Shown piece after piece: positions 22,924 to 30,605 of a stretch of DNA of 33,932 nucleotides. Below the pieces are notes generated by a model that worked only from the letters and a program-made list of their open reading frames with translations, did not search any database and was not told the DNA's origin. The stretch is from the NCBI GenBank assembly GCA_964355675.1, contig CAYHEC010000033.1:1-33932 (forward strand). The letters run 5' to 3'. The position numbers and the translations under genes are program-made. Position 1 is the first letter of the stretch; every line of letters starts with the position of its first letter. Source of the stretch: CAMBDS01 sp964355675 (GTDB lineage Bacteria > Electryoneota > AABM5-125-24 > Hatepunaeales > Hatepunaeaceae).

Positions 22924-24687
22924 ATGTTAAACAATCCTTCCAAACCAACTCGTCTAACTGCCCATTCAGGTGAGGCTGATGCTGGACTATTTATATCCGG
23001 CGATAAAATATTTTCTATACCTTACTTCCAGCGCTCCTATAGCTGGAAGACTAAGCTAGTGGATCGACTTAACCAAGATCTGCTTCGATTGGTTGATGGT
23101 GAGAGCGATGTCCATTTCTTGGGGGCAATAATATTTCATGGGCGACGGGTCAATCCAGCCGATCCGGTGATTTTTGACATCATCGATGGTCAGCAGCGTA
23201 TTACCACTCTTTATCTCTATATTTGCTCCATTGTAAAATACCTTTGCGAGCAGAAGAGGCATGATGAAGCTGCTGGGTTGTGTCAAAATTATCTTTTTAT
23301 CAATCGCCCGACAGGGCTACTTTCCAATATCAAACTCTATCCCAGCAAAGGAGACAGAATGCAACTAAATTCCGTTATTCATGACATTTTGACCGATAAA
23401 ACTCTAACGGAAACTTTGAATCTTCCATCCAAATTCAAGTTCTTGCCGGCAACTGGCAATCCAACAGGAACCGTGACGACTAATTATCGCTTTTTGCATC
23501 GTTTCCTTAAAAACCAAGATACCCAAGGCGGTTATGAACGAGTTTTCTCAATATACTACAATTTATTGATGTCGGTCACTATGGTTCAAATCGATGTTAT
23601 AGATGCAACTAATGGCCCTAAGATATTCAGCTCACTGAATTCACAGCAGTTACCAACAACAATTGGTGATTTGGTTCGCAATGAAGTCTTTTCCAAGATT
23701 ACGGATAAGGATACCACTGAAGCAGAAATTGACCTAATTGATACCAACTCCTGGCGTCCTTTTTACAGCAAGTTCGTGTTTGAAGATAAAAATTACTTTG
23801 ATGATTACTTCTTCCCTTACGGGTTAATTGATCACCCAGACCTCCGAAAAACGGATGTGTATCCAACACTTCAGGAGGATTGGCGCAAATATCAAAATCC
23901 AATTGATATCATCGAAAAGCTCTCTATTTATCAAAATGCTTTCCTTGATCTTGTTTTAGGATCAAATTTACAAGGCCATAGTACCTCGCTCGCACGCCGC
24001 TTCGCGAATCTTTTTCGCTTAGGTGCGCCAAATGCCACCTACCCATTCATTATGAGATTGTCGAAAGAAATTCTATGTGGTGAAGTAAAGGCTGAAGACG
24101 GTCTGGAAGTATTGGATCTTATAGAATCATTTCTAATTCGGCGAGCGATTTCAGGTTATGATCCAACAGGATTGCATGCGGTCTTTAAGAGATTATGGAA
24201 AGCTTGTGATGGAAAACCAACCCGTGAAAGTATAAGGGATATAATCAAAGGGCAGAGGACAGTAGCTTGGCCTGAAGAAGATGTTTTCCGAACATCGATT
24301 CTAAATCGTCCTCTGTATTCGGATGATGTTACAAAGTACTTCATTCTCGAATATGACCGATCATTAGGCGGCGATTCGCCACTTCTGAATCCTGAAAAGG
24401 AGCATGTGTTGCCTGTCCATGCAGAAAATTCTTGGTTTAGCATTTTTACGCGTGAGCAACATGAAAGAATGAAGGACCTTCTCGCTAATCTACTACCTCT
24501 TTCTCAGGAAATGAACAGAGAGGTAAGCAATGGGCCGTATACAAAGAAACGGGAAATATATATGAATGATGCTGCATTTAAAAGCACAAGAGAATTTGCT
24601 AAGACATACGAATCTTGGACTCCAGAAACCATATCTGCCAGAAGCTTAGTTTTGGCTGATTGGGCAGTAAAACGATGGCCTTATTGA
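22924..24687 (+). CDS. DUF262/DUF1524 (GmrSD-like) restriction-type protein
   Basis: A 587-residue protein combining an N-terminal DUF262 domain with a C-terminal DUF1524 HNH-like nuclease. DUF262 motifs are IPYFQRSYSW (32-41) and DGQQRITTL (88-96), the DGQQR segment of the ParB-like NTPase fold. The C-terminal part shows EHVLPVH near residue 493 and LLANLLPLSQEMNREVSNG...KKREIY, matching the H-N-N pattern of DUF1524. Single-chain proteins of this kind are type IV restriction enzymes attacking modified phage DNA (GmrSD) or partners of DNA-modification systems (SspE). No modification genes are adjacent, favouring a stand-alone type IV enzyme. The coding sequence is notably A+T-rich compared with the act/cox genes, indicating transfer. 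AAGGAG lies 10 bp before ATG 22924. Confidence 0.87.
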   Translation: MLNNPSKPTRLTAHSGEADAGLFISGDKIFSIPYFQRSYSWKTKLVDRLNQDLLRLVDGESDVHFLGAIIFHGRRVNPADPVIFDIIDGQQRITTLYLYICSIVKYLCEQKRHDEAAGLCQNYLFINRPTGLLSNIKLYPSKGDRMQLNSVIHDILTDKTLTETLNLPSKFKFLPATGNPTGTVTTNYRFLHRFLKNQDTQGGYERVFSIYYNLLMSVTMVQIDVIDATNGPKIFSSLNSQQLPTTIGDLVRNEVFSKITDKDTTEAEIDLIDTNSWRPFYSKFVFEDKNYFDDYFFPYGLIDHPDLRKTDVYPTLQEDWRKYQNPIDIIEKLSIYQNAFLDLVLGSNLQGHSTSLARRFANLFRLGAPNATYPFIMRLSKEILCGEVKAEDGLEVLDLIESFLIRRAISGYDPTGLHAVFKRLWKACDGKPTRESIRDIIKGQRTVAWPEEDVFRTSILNRPLYSDDVTKYFILEYDRSLGGDSPLLNPEKEHVLPVHAENSWFSIFTREQHERMKDLLANLLPLSQEMNREVSNGPYTKKREIYMNDAAFKSTREFAKTYESWTPETISARSLVLADWAVKRWPY

Positions 24688-24718
24688 TCGCAGGCTTACA
24701 TGACGTACAAGTAAATGA

Positions 24719-24822
24719 GACGGCACGATGCCGAAGTTTCGGCTTCGGCCTCTACGCGGCGGGCGCAATGCCTTGCGCCCCACGATAATAGACAGACGGG
24801 AACGCCTGTCCTACGAATGAGA
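24719..24822. repeat. REP hairpins before the first RelE-type TA pair
   Basis: Contains the degenerate GATGCCGAAGTTTCGGCTTC unit followed by CTCTACG, GGGCGCAA-TGCC-TTGCGCCC, and CAGACGGGAACGCCTG followed by TCCTACG. The first and last have GTAG heads on the - strand. Confidence 0.75.
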
Positions 24823-24845
24823 GAACAAGAAATTTTGGATCCACA

Positions 24846-25040
24846 ATGCCAACAATGACCATTAAATCCGACAAGCCAATGGTGCTCGTCCCGGTCGCTG
24901 AATACAACTCGATGCGCGAGACCATCGAAATTCTATCGGACGCCGCGCTTGTTCGGGATATACGGAAAGCCCGTCGGGAGTTCAAAGAAGGGAAGTCTGT
25001 TCGTTGGGAAGACCTGATGGCAGAACTCCATGAGAATTGA
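24846..25040 (+). CDS. Antitoxin of RelE-type pair (Phd/YefM-like)
   Basis: A 64-residue protein beginning MPTMTIKSDKPMVLVPVAEYNSMRETIEIL, the typical DNA-binding start of Phd/YefM-related antitoxins, followed by an acidic/basic toxin-wrapping tail (KARREFKEGKSVRWEDLMAEL). The toxin start lies inside its last codons. Such antitoxins also repress their own operon. It is preceded by REP palindromes rather than an evident operator. Confidence 0.85.
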   Translation: MPTMTIKSDKPMVLVPVAEYNSMRETIEILSDAALVRDIRKARREFKEGKSVRWEDLMAELHEN

Positions 25041-25284
25041 ATTTTCAACCAAAGCCGCTCACCAGCTAAAGAAACTTCATCGCCGCACGAAGTTGTTTCA
25101 AAGTCTGAAAGCGGCAATAAAGGAACTTGCCGAAGAACCTTACCTTGGCAAAATGCTGGAGGGAGAATTCGACGGTATGTTCAGCTTACGCGTTGGCGAA
25201 TGGCGCGTTATCTACGAGGTTCACGAACAACGGCTTGTCGTTCACATAGTCAGCCTTGCAGATCGGAAGGATGTATATCGTTAA
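25030..25284 (+). CDS. RelE/ParE-superfamily toxin
   Basis: An 84-residue protein with the RelE/YoeB-like pattern: AAHQLKKLHRRTKLFQSLKAAIKEL, LRVGEWRVIYEV and a C-terminal VVHIVSLADRKDVYR. The Arg in RVGEWRVIYE and the terminal R-x-D-V-Y are the usual RelE-family residues for mRNA binding at the ribosome. Its ATG overlaps the antitoxin stop by 11 bp, ensuring coupled synthesis. Confidence 0.87.
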   Translation: MRIEFSTKAAHQLKKLHRRTKLFQSLKAAIKELAEEPYLGKMLEGEFDGMFSLRVGEWRVIYEVHEQRLVVHIVSLADRKDVYR

Positions 25285-25325
25285 GTGCTTGATGGCGGGT
25301 ACTGAGCCCTGCCGAACCGGCGATA

Positions 25326-25353
25326 ATTTGACAGACTGAAGTCTGTCGTACTG
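25326..25353. repeat. REP hairpin ACAGACT-GA-AGTCTGT
   Basis: A 7-bp stem followed by CGTACTGAAC, a GTAC-headed REP on the - strand, directly upstream of the next antitoxin's AAGGAG. Confidence 0.75.
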
Positions 25354-25367
25354 AACAAGGAGAAAGA

Positions 25368-25556
25368 ATGAACTCACAAAAAGAAGCCATCATCGACCTT
25401 GCGGCGAACCTCCCGGACGACGCGACATACGACGAGATGATGTATCGACTATATGTCCTGACCAAGATTGAGAGAGGTCTTAAAGACATGACCGAAGGCA
25501 ACGTCATCAGTGCGGAAGAAGCAAAAATTCGGACATCAAGATGGCGCACACAGTAG
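25368..25556 (+). CDS. ParD-like/short antitoxin of ParE pair
   Basis: A 62-residue protein, SQKEAIIDLAANLPDDATYDEMMYRLYVLTKIERGL, of the small helical antitoxin type common upstream of ParE toxins. It has AAGGAG 7 bp before its ATG. It overlaps the toxin by 16 bp. The protein encoded at 27990 is a close relative over the first 35 residues, which indicates duplication within this region. Confidence 0.85.
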   Translation: MNSQKEAIIDLAANLPDDATYDEMMYRLYVLTKIERGLKDMTEGNVISAEEAKIRTSRWRTQ

Positions 25557-25873
25557 TCTGGACTGAGCGAGCCGCCACAGAATTGCATGACTTCGCCGAA
25601 TTCATCGCCCGTGATTCCTTTCATTATGCTGAATTGGTTGAAGATCGTTGTCATCAGGCGGTGGATAGTTTAGCCAAGTTTCCATCCCGGAACCGGATAG
25701 TTCCCGAATTGCGTAACAAAGATATCCGTGAAATATTCGTCTATGATTTTCGAATCATCTACCATATTGCCAAAGACACTGTCACCATACTTTCAATTGT
25801 ACATTCGGCGAGAGATTTGAACAAGTTGAGACGCCGTAGAGGTAACGGTTTTTCGCCACCCGTATCTAATTGA
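25541..25873 (+). CDS. ParE-family toxin
   Basis: A 110-residue RelE/ParE-superfamily toxin: VVWTERAATELHDFAEFIARDS, PSRNRIVPELRNKDIREIFVYDFRIIYHI and VTILSIVHSARDL. The PE...IRE...YRIIY pattern is that of ParE, whose characterised members poison DNA gyrase. Its start lies inside the antitoxin gene. The last 15 residues (RRRRGNGFSPPVSN) run into repeat-like sequence, probably a slight extension. Confidence 0.87.
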   Translation: MAHTVVWTERAATELHDFAEFIARDSFHYAELVEDRCHQAVDSLAKFPSRNRIVPELRNKDIREIFVYDFRIIYHIAKDTVTILSIVHSARDLNKLRRRRGNGFSPPVSN

Positions 25874-25910
25874 TTGGTTGCAGGGTGGGGAGTCACTTAG
25901 CTACGAAGAA

Positions 25911-25953
25911 CGACGGCACGACGTCGAAGTTTCGGCATCGGCCTTTACGCGGA
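25911..25953. repeat. Degenerate GATGCCG-type REP
   Basis: GACGTCGAAGTTTCGGCATCGGCC followed by TTTACGCGG, a decayed relative of the hairpin GATGCCG-AAGATA-CGGCATC at 26513 and 27865. Confidence 0.6.
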
Positions 25954-25975
25954 GAAATGACACAAGGAATAAATT

Positions 25976-26152
25976 ATGCCCATAAAAGTCAGCGACCTCA
26001 CCGTTGAGGAGCTTGATGACCGCATCGAAAATGCAGTGCGCAAAGTCCTGCACGAAGAGGAAATTCTATCCGATGACTTTGCTACAGAAATAAAAAGACG
26101 TCTCGCCAATCCGGTCTGGATCAGTCACGAGGATGTATGGAAGGACGAGTAA
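25976..26152 (+). CDS. Short antitoxin of third RelE-type pair
   Basis: A 58-residue protein starting MPIKVSDLTVEELDDRIENAV, which has an acidic linker and a C-terminal ANPVWISHEDVWKDE segment. Its position, small size and 16-bp overlap with the RelE-like gene identify it as the antitoxin; sequence alone gives no family name. AAGGAA lies 8 bp before the ATG. Confidence 0.8.
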   Translation: MPIKVSDLTVEELDDRIENAVRKVLHEEEILSDDFATEIKRRLANPVWISHEDVWKDE

Positions 26153-26412
26153 TCTATGAATTGGTCTATGAGGAAACTTTCAGGCGAGACTTGAAGACTC
26201 TTGCCGCGGGTTTTAAGGCATTGCTTAAGAGACGGCTTGAATGGTTGGCTGAAAATGCCCAATCCGTAGGCCATGTGCCTCTGCTCGATCCGAGATTTGC
26301 AGGATTATATCGCTTCAGAATTGGAGACTACCGAGTCCTATATCGCTTGGACCATCACTGTGCAAGGATTTACATCGTTGGTGTTGGCCACAGACGAGAC
26401 GTATATTCGTAA
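26137..26412 (+). CDS. RelE-family toxin
   Basis: A 91-residue RelE-like mRNA interferase: YELVYEETFRRDLKTLAAGFKALLKRRLEWL, then YRFRIGDYRVLYRL and IYIVGVGHRRDVYS. The RIGDYRVLY and HRRDVY blocks are standard for the family. Its ATG lies within the antitoxin gene. It is the third adjacent toxin of this superfamily; the three differ enough in sequence that they are separate acquisitions rather than tandem copies. Confidence 0.87.
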   Translation: MEGRVIYELVYEETFRRDLKTLAAGFKALLKRRLEWLAENAQSVGHVPLLDPRFAGLYRFRIGDYRVLYRLDHHCARIYIVGVGHRRDVYS

Positions 26413-26419
26413 GAAAGGT

Positions 26420-26652
26420 TTGGATCCCTGCCTGCGCGGGGATGACAGGCGAATAAATTCGCCAACACTGGCGGGTACGGAGCCCCGCCGTACTGGAACA
26501 ACGGCACGATGCCGAAGATACGGCATCGGCCTCTACGCGGGGGGGCGCAATGCGTTCAAGCCCCAACGGACGGATGCGGAGATCCGTCCTCCTGACAGAC
26601 GGGTACGTCGGTCGTACTGAACTGTCTCAGTGTGCGGACACCCTGAGACAGT
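26420..26652. repeat. Composite REP block after third TA pair
   Basis: Hairpins in order: CCCTGCCTGCGCGGGG, GGCGAAT-AA-ATTCGCC, GCGGGTACGGAGCCCCGC followed by CGTAC, GATGCCG-AAGATA-CGGCATC followed by GGCCTCTACG, GGGGC...GCCCC, the GGAG-type GGACGGATGCGGAGATCCGTCC, and ACTGTCTCAG...CTGAGACAGT (26621-26652). A shorter block with the same order of modules starts at 28159. No gene in the 258-bp gap. Confidence 0.8.
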
Positions 26653-26670
26653 AATAATGAAGCAAATGCC

Positions 26671-27789
26671 ATGAAGAAAAGAAAACACCACTCATTTGTC
26701 TATATCGCCGCACTCCTGATTGCCGGTTGCACTGATTCCACAAAACCGACGATCAGTCCGGAGGAGACAGAAGCTCATCTTGTGCTGAATGGGACTTCCT
26801 TTAACTTCGGAACTGAAACGACCGCAAGGACTTTAACGATTTCAGCAGGTGAAGCGGATTCCCTCTCGTGGATGATCATTTCGAAGCGTCCATGGCTCTC
26901 GTTCGACCAGATCGAAGGCGTCGCGCATTCTAAGTCGGATACGATCAGGATGAACATTTCGCGAGAAGGATTAGAACCCGGCAGGCAGACAGCGATGTTC
27001 TATGTCATTCAATTACCAGATAGTCAACGAACTTTGGTGAGTGTCACTGCCGAAGTCGTTGCACCTGTGCCGCCGCTGGTTATCGTTAGCGAGGATAGTT
27101 TGGAATTTCCAGATGGGATAACCGCGAAGCAGATGGTTCTTTGCAACGGTGGAGAGGGTTCCTACACATGGTCGCTCTGGCCCGATGTAACTTCAGATTG
27201 GATCTCGATTAGACCGAACAGTGGAATGGTCGGACAGGAGCCGGAAACGCTGAGAGTTCGGATTGATTCTGAAAGATTGATTCCCGGTAGAACTACTGGA
27301 AGGTTTGGAGTCACCACCGACGCCGGGGACTTTACGGTTTTCGTTGGCGCAACAATTGGAGAAGTGATCTGGAGTTGCGGATTTAACACTCAGGAAGAAT
27401 TTCGGCGCAACTGGACAGGCGATTGGCGTAGCGGAAACTCGGTACTTATAGGCGGTCCGGGCGATTCGATGTCGTTAAGACCTGAGGTAGCGCCTGTGGT
27501 GAAAGATATCCACAGGATTGTTGTGAGGGGAAGGATGGATGCTGACCTGACTGTGACTTATGAATATGGAGGATGGGGGACAAGATTTCAAAATTTCGCA
27601 ATTGCCGGTCGTGGTGCTCTGAAACGGTGTAGCTGGGCATCATATATTGCATATGCAAGTCCGAACGACCCGGATGTGCCAGTGGGTCCTCTGGAGTTGT
27701 CGATCTGGATTCCGACTGATTTTGGTGAAGGAATCAGTTATGGTTGGGGTACAATTCAACTTTATACGTTAGAAATTTGGGAGAAGTGA
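26671..27789 (+). CDS. BACON-like repeat lipoprotein
   Basis: A 372-residue lipoprotein: signal IAALLIAGC with lipobox Cys about residue 20, then two immunoglobulin-like domains of BACON type (residues about 38-130 and 133-225). These contain LTISAGEADSLSWMIISKRPWLSF and GGEGSYTWSLWPDVTSDWISI, the W-x(n)-W-[IL]-S pattern of such domains. The C-terminal 140 residues (RRNWTGDWRSGNSVLIGG...) resemble a carbohydrate-binding-like sandwich without a clear name. It is likely exported and anchored in the outer membrane. It is flanked by TA modules and REP blocks; there is no partner gene to suggest a substrate. Confidence 0.8.
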   Translation: MKKRKHHSFVYIAALLIAGCTDSTKPTISPEETEAHLVLNGTSFNFGTETTARTLTISAGEADSLSWMIISKRPWLSFDQIEGVAHSKSDTIRMNISREGLEPGRQTAMFYVIQLPDSQRTLVSVTAEVVAPVPPLVIVSEDSLEFPDGITAKQMVLCNGGEGSYTWSLWPDVTSDWISIRPNSGMVGQEPETLRVRIDSERLIPGRTTGRFGVTTDAGDFTVFVGATIGEVIWSCGFNTQEEFRRNWTGDWRSGNSVLIGGPGDSMSLRPEVAPVVKDIHRIVVRGRMDADLTVTYEYGGWGTRFQNFAIAGRGALKRCSWASYIAYASPNDPDVPVGPLELSIWIPTDFGEGISYGWGTIQLYTLEIWEK

Positions 27790-27978
27790 AGGGGCGCAAG
27801 GCGTTCAAGCCCCTACGGACGGATGCGGAGATCCGTCCTCCTGACAGACGGGAACGTCTGCACGATGCCGAAGATACGGCATCGGCCTCTACATGGGGTG
27901 GGCGAAGGCGAGCTTCGACCCTACGGACGGATGCGGAGATCCGTACTCCTGACAGACGGGGACGTCTGTCGTACTGAA
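27790..27978. repeat. REP block between lipoprotein and orphan antitoxin
   Basis: Contains GGGGCGCAAGGCGTTCAAGC followed by CCCTACGG, which on the - strand is GTAG-GGGC...GCCCC like the RAYT-linked units. It is followed by two GGACGGATGCGGAGATCCGT hairpins, GATGCCG-AAGATA-CGGCATC and ACAGACG-GGGA-CGTCTGT followed by CGTAC. Many modules are shared with 26420-26652. Confidence 0.8.
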
Positions 27979-27989
27979 TAAGGAATAAA

Positions 27990-28193
27990 ATGATTAGACA
28001 GAAAGAAGCGATACTCAAGCTTATCGAAACACTCCCGGACGATGTTTCTTATGACGAAGCTATGTTTCGAATATACCTGCTAAGGCAAGAGACACTGGGC
28101 TTGCCTGCAACCAGAGAGGACTACGAACTGATGCTGTATCATTTCCTTGTTGGCCCAGATCCTTCCCCTCGATCAAGTCGAGGGGAAGGATGA
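27990..28193 (+). CDS. Orphan antitoxin-like protein, C-terminus replaced by hairpin
   Basis: A 67-residue frame whose first half, IRQKEAILKLIETLPDDVSYDEAMFRIYLLRQE, is a relative of the ParE-pair antitoxin encoded at 25368. Its last residues (DPSPRSSRGEG) are encoded by a perfect inverted repeat, so the natural C-terminus is probably lost. No toxin follows. It may be a decayed remnant or a functional trans-acting antitoxin. Confidence 0.65.
   Translation: MIRQKEAILKLIETLPDDVSYDEAMFRIYLLRQETLGLPATREDYELMLYHFLVGPDPSPRSSRGEG
28159..28191. repeat. Perfect 14-bp inverted repeat in the orphan antitoxin
   Basis: ATCCTTCCCCTCGA, loop TCAAG, TCGAGGGGAAGGAT. It ends the coding frame two bases later and joins the REP block that follows. 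Confidence 0.85.
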
Positions 28194-28290
28194 CAGGCGA
28201 ATAAATTCGCCTGTACCAGCGGGTACGGAGCCCCGCCGTACCGAGATTGCTTCACTTCGTTCGCAAAGACGGGAACGTCTGTCGTACTGA
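28191..28290. repeat. REP block before MazF-type pair
   Basis: GACAGGCGAATAAATTCGCC, GCGGGTACGGAGCCCCGC with CGTAC, the inverse of the AAGTGAAGCAATC segment at 22040, and AGACG-GGA-ACGTCT with GTCGTACTGA. Between 28290 and 28328 a reverse-orientation octamer-like run (ACTTTTTAACTTTTAGACTTTC) ends directly at the next start codon. Confidence 0.75.
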
Positions 28291-28328
28291 CTTTACAACT
28301 TTTTAACTTTTAGACTTTCGGACTTTCA

Positions 28329-28580
28329 ATGAAGATTTTACCAAATCCAATCATCGTATCAGGAGTCATTGAGGAGGCTAACCTGCTGCTCCTTGACAAC
28401 CCGATTCCGCTTGAGTCACATACCCGCGTCAGCATTTATATTGTCCCGGAAGACGACGACATCTCCGAGACCCTCTGGATGCGGTGGCTCGCGGCAAATC
28501 CGGCTTATGACTTCCTGAAGGATGAGGAAGAGGACATTTACACCCTTGCTGATGGAAAGCCGATCAATGTGGAAGGGTAA
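28329..28580 (+). CDS. Antitoxin of MazF/PemK-type pair
   Basis: An 83-residue acidic protein beginning with NPIIVSGVIEEANLLLLDNPIPLESHTRVSIYIV, a pattern seen in small antitoxins upstream of PemK-like toxins, with a C-terminal acidic helix (FLKDEEEDIYTL) suited to toxin binding. The toxin start overlaps its last codons. No classical ribosome site is present; an octamer-like T-rich run precedes the ATG. Confidence 0.78.
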   Translation: MKILPNPIIVSGVIEEANLLLLDNPIPLESHTRVSIYIVPEDDDISETLWMRWLAANPAYDFLKDEEEDIYTLADGKPINVEG

Positions 28581-28920
28581 AATCGTCCTCGTCCCATATC
28601 CGTTCGACGACTTCTCCAGCGTCAAGGCAAGACCGGCTCTCTGTCTGACCGAGCCTATTGGCAATCACAATCATATTCTGATCGCGTTTATCAGCAGCAA
28701 GATTCCCTCGGAGTTGCTACCATCGGACTTACTGCTCGCCAAAGACGACTCGGATCTCGCCGGAATGGGATTGAAGGTAACCTCAGTTTTACGTCTTCAC
28801 CGGATTGCGAATATCGGGGTGCATTATATAACTCAAGAGCTTGGTGAATTGCCCAAAGAGCGGATGAGATCGGTCGCAAGTATGCTGGTTAGTCTATTTG
28901 ATCTTCGTCGATACCTGTGA
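28567..28920 (+). CDS. MazF/PemK-family endoribonuclease toxin
   Basis: A 117-residue PemK/MazF-like mRNA interferase starting MWKGKIVLVPYPFDDFSSVKARPAL; the GKIVLVPYPFDD...KARPAL block is the family signature and holds the likely catalytic Arg. Later ISSKIP and DLAGMGLKVTSVLRLHRI correspond to the usual core strands. ATG 28567 is preferred to 28522 because the family begins at W-x-G-K-I-V. It overlaps the antitoxin stop by 14 bp. Confidence 0.87.
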   Translation: MWKGKIVLVPYPFDDFSSVKARPALCLTEPIGNHNHILIAFISSKIPSELLPSDLLLAKDDSDLAGMGLKVTSVLRLHRIANIGVHYITQELGELPKERMRSVASMLVSLFDLRRYL

Positions 28921-28956
28921 TAAATTATTGCAGGTTGTGGATAGCCTACGACAGAG

Positions 28957-29152
28957 AAAACGCCTTCAAGTTCCAACGGACGGATGCGGAGATCTGTCCT
29001 CCTGACAGACGGGGACGTCTGTCGTACTAACGGACGGGACGCTCGTTCTACCGGCAGGTCGGGACACCCTGCCCTACTGAGTCCCTTTAGTATTAGTTAT
29101 TAGTCATTTAGAATAGAAAACTGGATACCGGCTTTCGCCGGTATGAGACAGG
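28957..29152. repeat. REP block before tldD
   Basis: Includes GGACGGATGCGGAGATCTGTCC (one stem mismatch), ACAGACG-GGGA-CGTCTGT, a partial ACGGGACGCTCGT, GGCAGG...CCTGCC followed by CTAC, and ATACCGGC-TTTC-GCCGGTAT at about 29126-29145, a hairpin of the widespread CTGGATNCC...GGNATGACAG type. Ends 8 bp before the tldD start. Confidence 0.75.
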
Positions 29153-29159
29153 GAAATTT

Positions 29160-30605
29160 ATGAAATCACTTGCCCAACGAGCCATCGATACGGCTAAAAC
29201 ACGCGGCGCATCATACGCCGACTGCAGAATCATTTTCACCAAAGAAGAAGTCCTCTCCGTCCAGAACGGACGAGTCGGTACAATGGCGCTCTCCGAAGAC
29301 ATCGGCTTCGGAATCCGAGTCATCGCCGATGGAGCCTGGGGATTCGCCTGCTCGCCCGACGTGACTCCGGATGAGATTGACCGCGTTGCCGCGCTGGCTG
29401 TGAGGGTCGCCAAGGCTTCGGCGTTGCTGAAAAAGCTCGACGTGCGGCTTGCTCCTGAGCCGGTCGTCGATGAACGCTGGCAGACGCCCATCACTGAAGA
29501 TCCGTTCAGCGTATCGCTTGAGGATAAGCTTGCCCTATTGCATCAGCTCGATAAAATTCTCCGCGCCGACAAGCGCATCAAGACCGCCGAAGGAACGCTT
29601 GCCTTTAAGTCTGAGCATCAATGGATGGCAACCTCGGAAGGGTCGTTCATCGATCAGCTCCTGATCCGAAGCGGAGCCGGGTATTCGGCAACCGCGGTCG
29701 GCAACGGTGAGATACAGGTGCGGAGTTTCCCGAACTCGTTCCGCGGGCAGTACATGAGTCTCGGTTATGAAATGGTGCGCGGATTGCATCTTATTGAAAA
29801 CGCAGAGCGTGTGCGCGAAGAGGCTATACAATTGCTTACTGCCCCGACTTTACCCTCTGGCAAGCGCGACGTGATCATCGATGGGAGTATGATGGCGCTA
29901 CAGATTCATGAGTCAGTCGGTCATGCGACGGAGCTTGACAGGGTACTCGGAATGGAAGCCAACTACGCCGGGATGAGTTTTGCGACAACCGAAAAGTTGA
30001 GGAACTTCCGCTATGGGTCGGACTTGGTCAACCTTGTCTGCGATACGACGGTTCCGGGAGGCTTGGCGACGATAGGCTGGGATGATGACGCGGTCAGGGC
30101 TCAACGGTGGCATCTGGTTCAAAACGGGCAGTTCGTCGGGTATCAGTTCAACCGCGAATTGGCGCACACTATTGGAGCCGAGCGCTCTGCTGGGAATAGC
30201 CGCGCCGAGGGTTGGGAAAACATCCCCATTGTTCGAATCACAAATCTTTCACTAATGCCGGGAGCGTTTGAGTTGGACGACTTAGTTGCCGATACAGAGG
30301 GAGGGCTCTGGCTTGAAACTAACCGCTGTTGGTCGATCGACCAATGGCGGCTAAACTTTCAGTTCGGCGTCGAAGCGGCTTGGGAGATCAAGGGCGGTAA
30401 GAGGGGGCAACTATACAAAAACGCCAACTATCAGGGGATCACTCCGAAGTTCTGGGGAAGCTGTGATGGTATAGCTAACGAGAAGAGCTGGGTGCTGTGG
30501 GGAGTTCATAACTGCGGTAAGGGTCAACCGGGGCAGACCGCTGAGATGAGCCATGGGGCGGCTCCGACACGGTTTAGAGATGTGACGGTGGGGGTTGGGA
30601 ATTAA
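29160..30605 (+). CDS. tldD: TldD family metalloprotease
   Basis: A 481-residue TldD/PmbA-family metalloprotease subunit. The zinc-binding motif HESVGHATE (His250, Glu251, His255, Glu258) fits the HExxxH of active TldD. Other family blocks: the N-terminal ASYADCRIIFTKEEVLSVQNGRV, GGLATIGWDDDAVRAQRW, TNLSLMPGAFELDDLV and WEIKGGKRGQLYKNANYQG. TldD works with the catalytically inactive TldE/PmbA to cleave unfolded peptides such as antitoxins or RiPP precursors; tldE is not present in the window. CAGGGAAA lies 5 bp before ATG 29160. Given the many TA pairs upstream, a role in antitoxin turnover is possible, by analogy with CcdA degradation in E. coli. Confidence 0.95.
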   Translation: MKSLAQRAIDTAKTRGASYADCRIIFTKEEVLSVQNGRVGTMALSEDIGFGIRVIADGAWGFACSPDVTPDEIDRVAALAVRVAKASALLKKLDVRLAPEPVVDERWQTPITEDPFSVSLEDKLALLHQLDKILRADKRIKTAEGTLAFKSEHQWMATSEGSFIDQLLIRSGAGYSATAVGNGEIQVRSFPNSFRGQYMSLGYEMVRGLHLIENAERVREEAIQLLTAPTLPSGKRDVIIDGSMMALQIHESVGHATELDRVLGMEANYAGMSFATTEKLRNFRYGSDLVNLVCDTTVPGGLATIGWDDDAVRAQRWHLVQNGQFVGYQFNRELAHTIGAERSAGNSRAEGWENIPIVRITNLSLMPGAFELDDLVADTEGGLWLETNRCWSIDQWRLNFQFGVEAAWEIKGGKRGQLYKNANYQGITPKFWGSCDGIANEKSWVLWGVHNCGKGQPGQTAEMSHGAAPTRFRDVTVGVGN

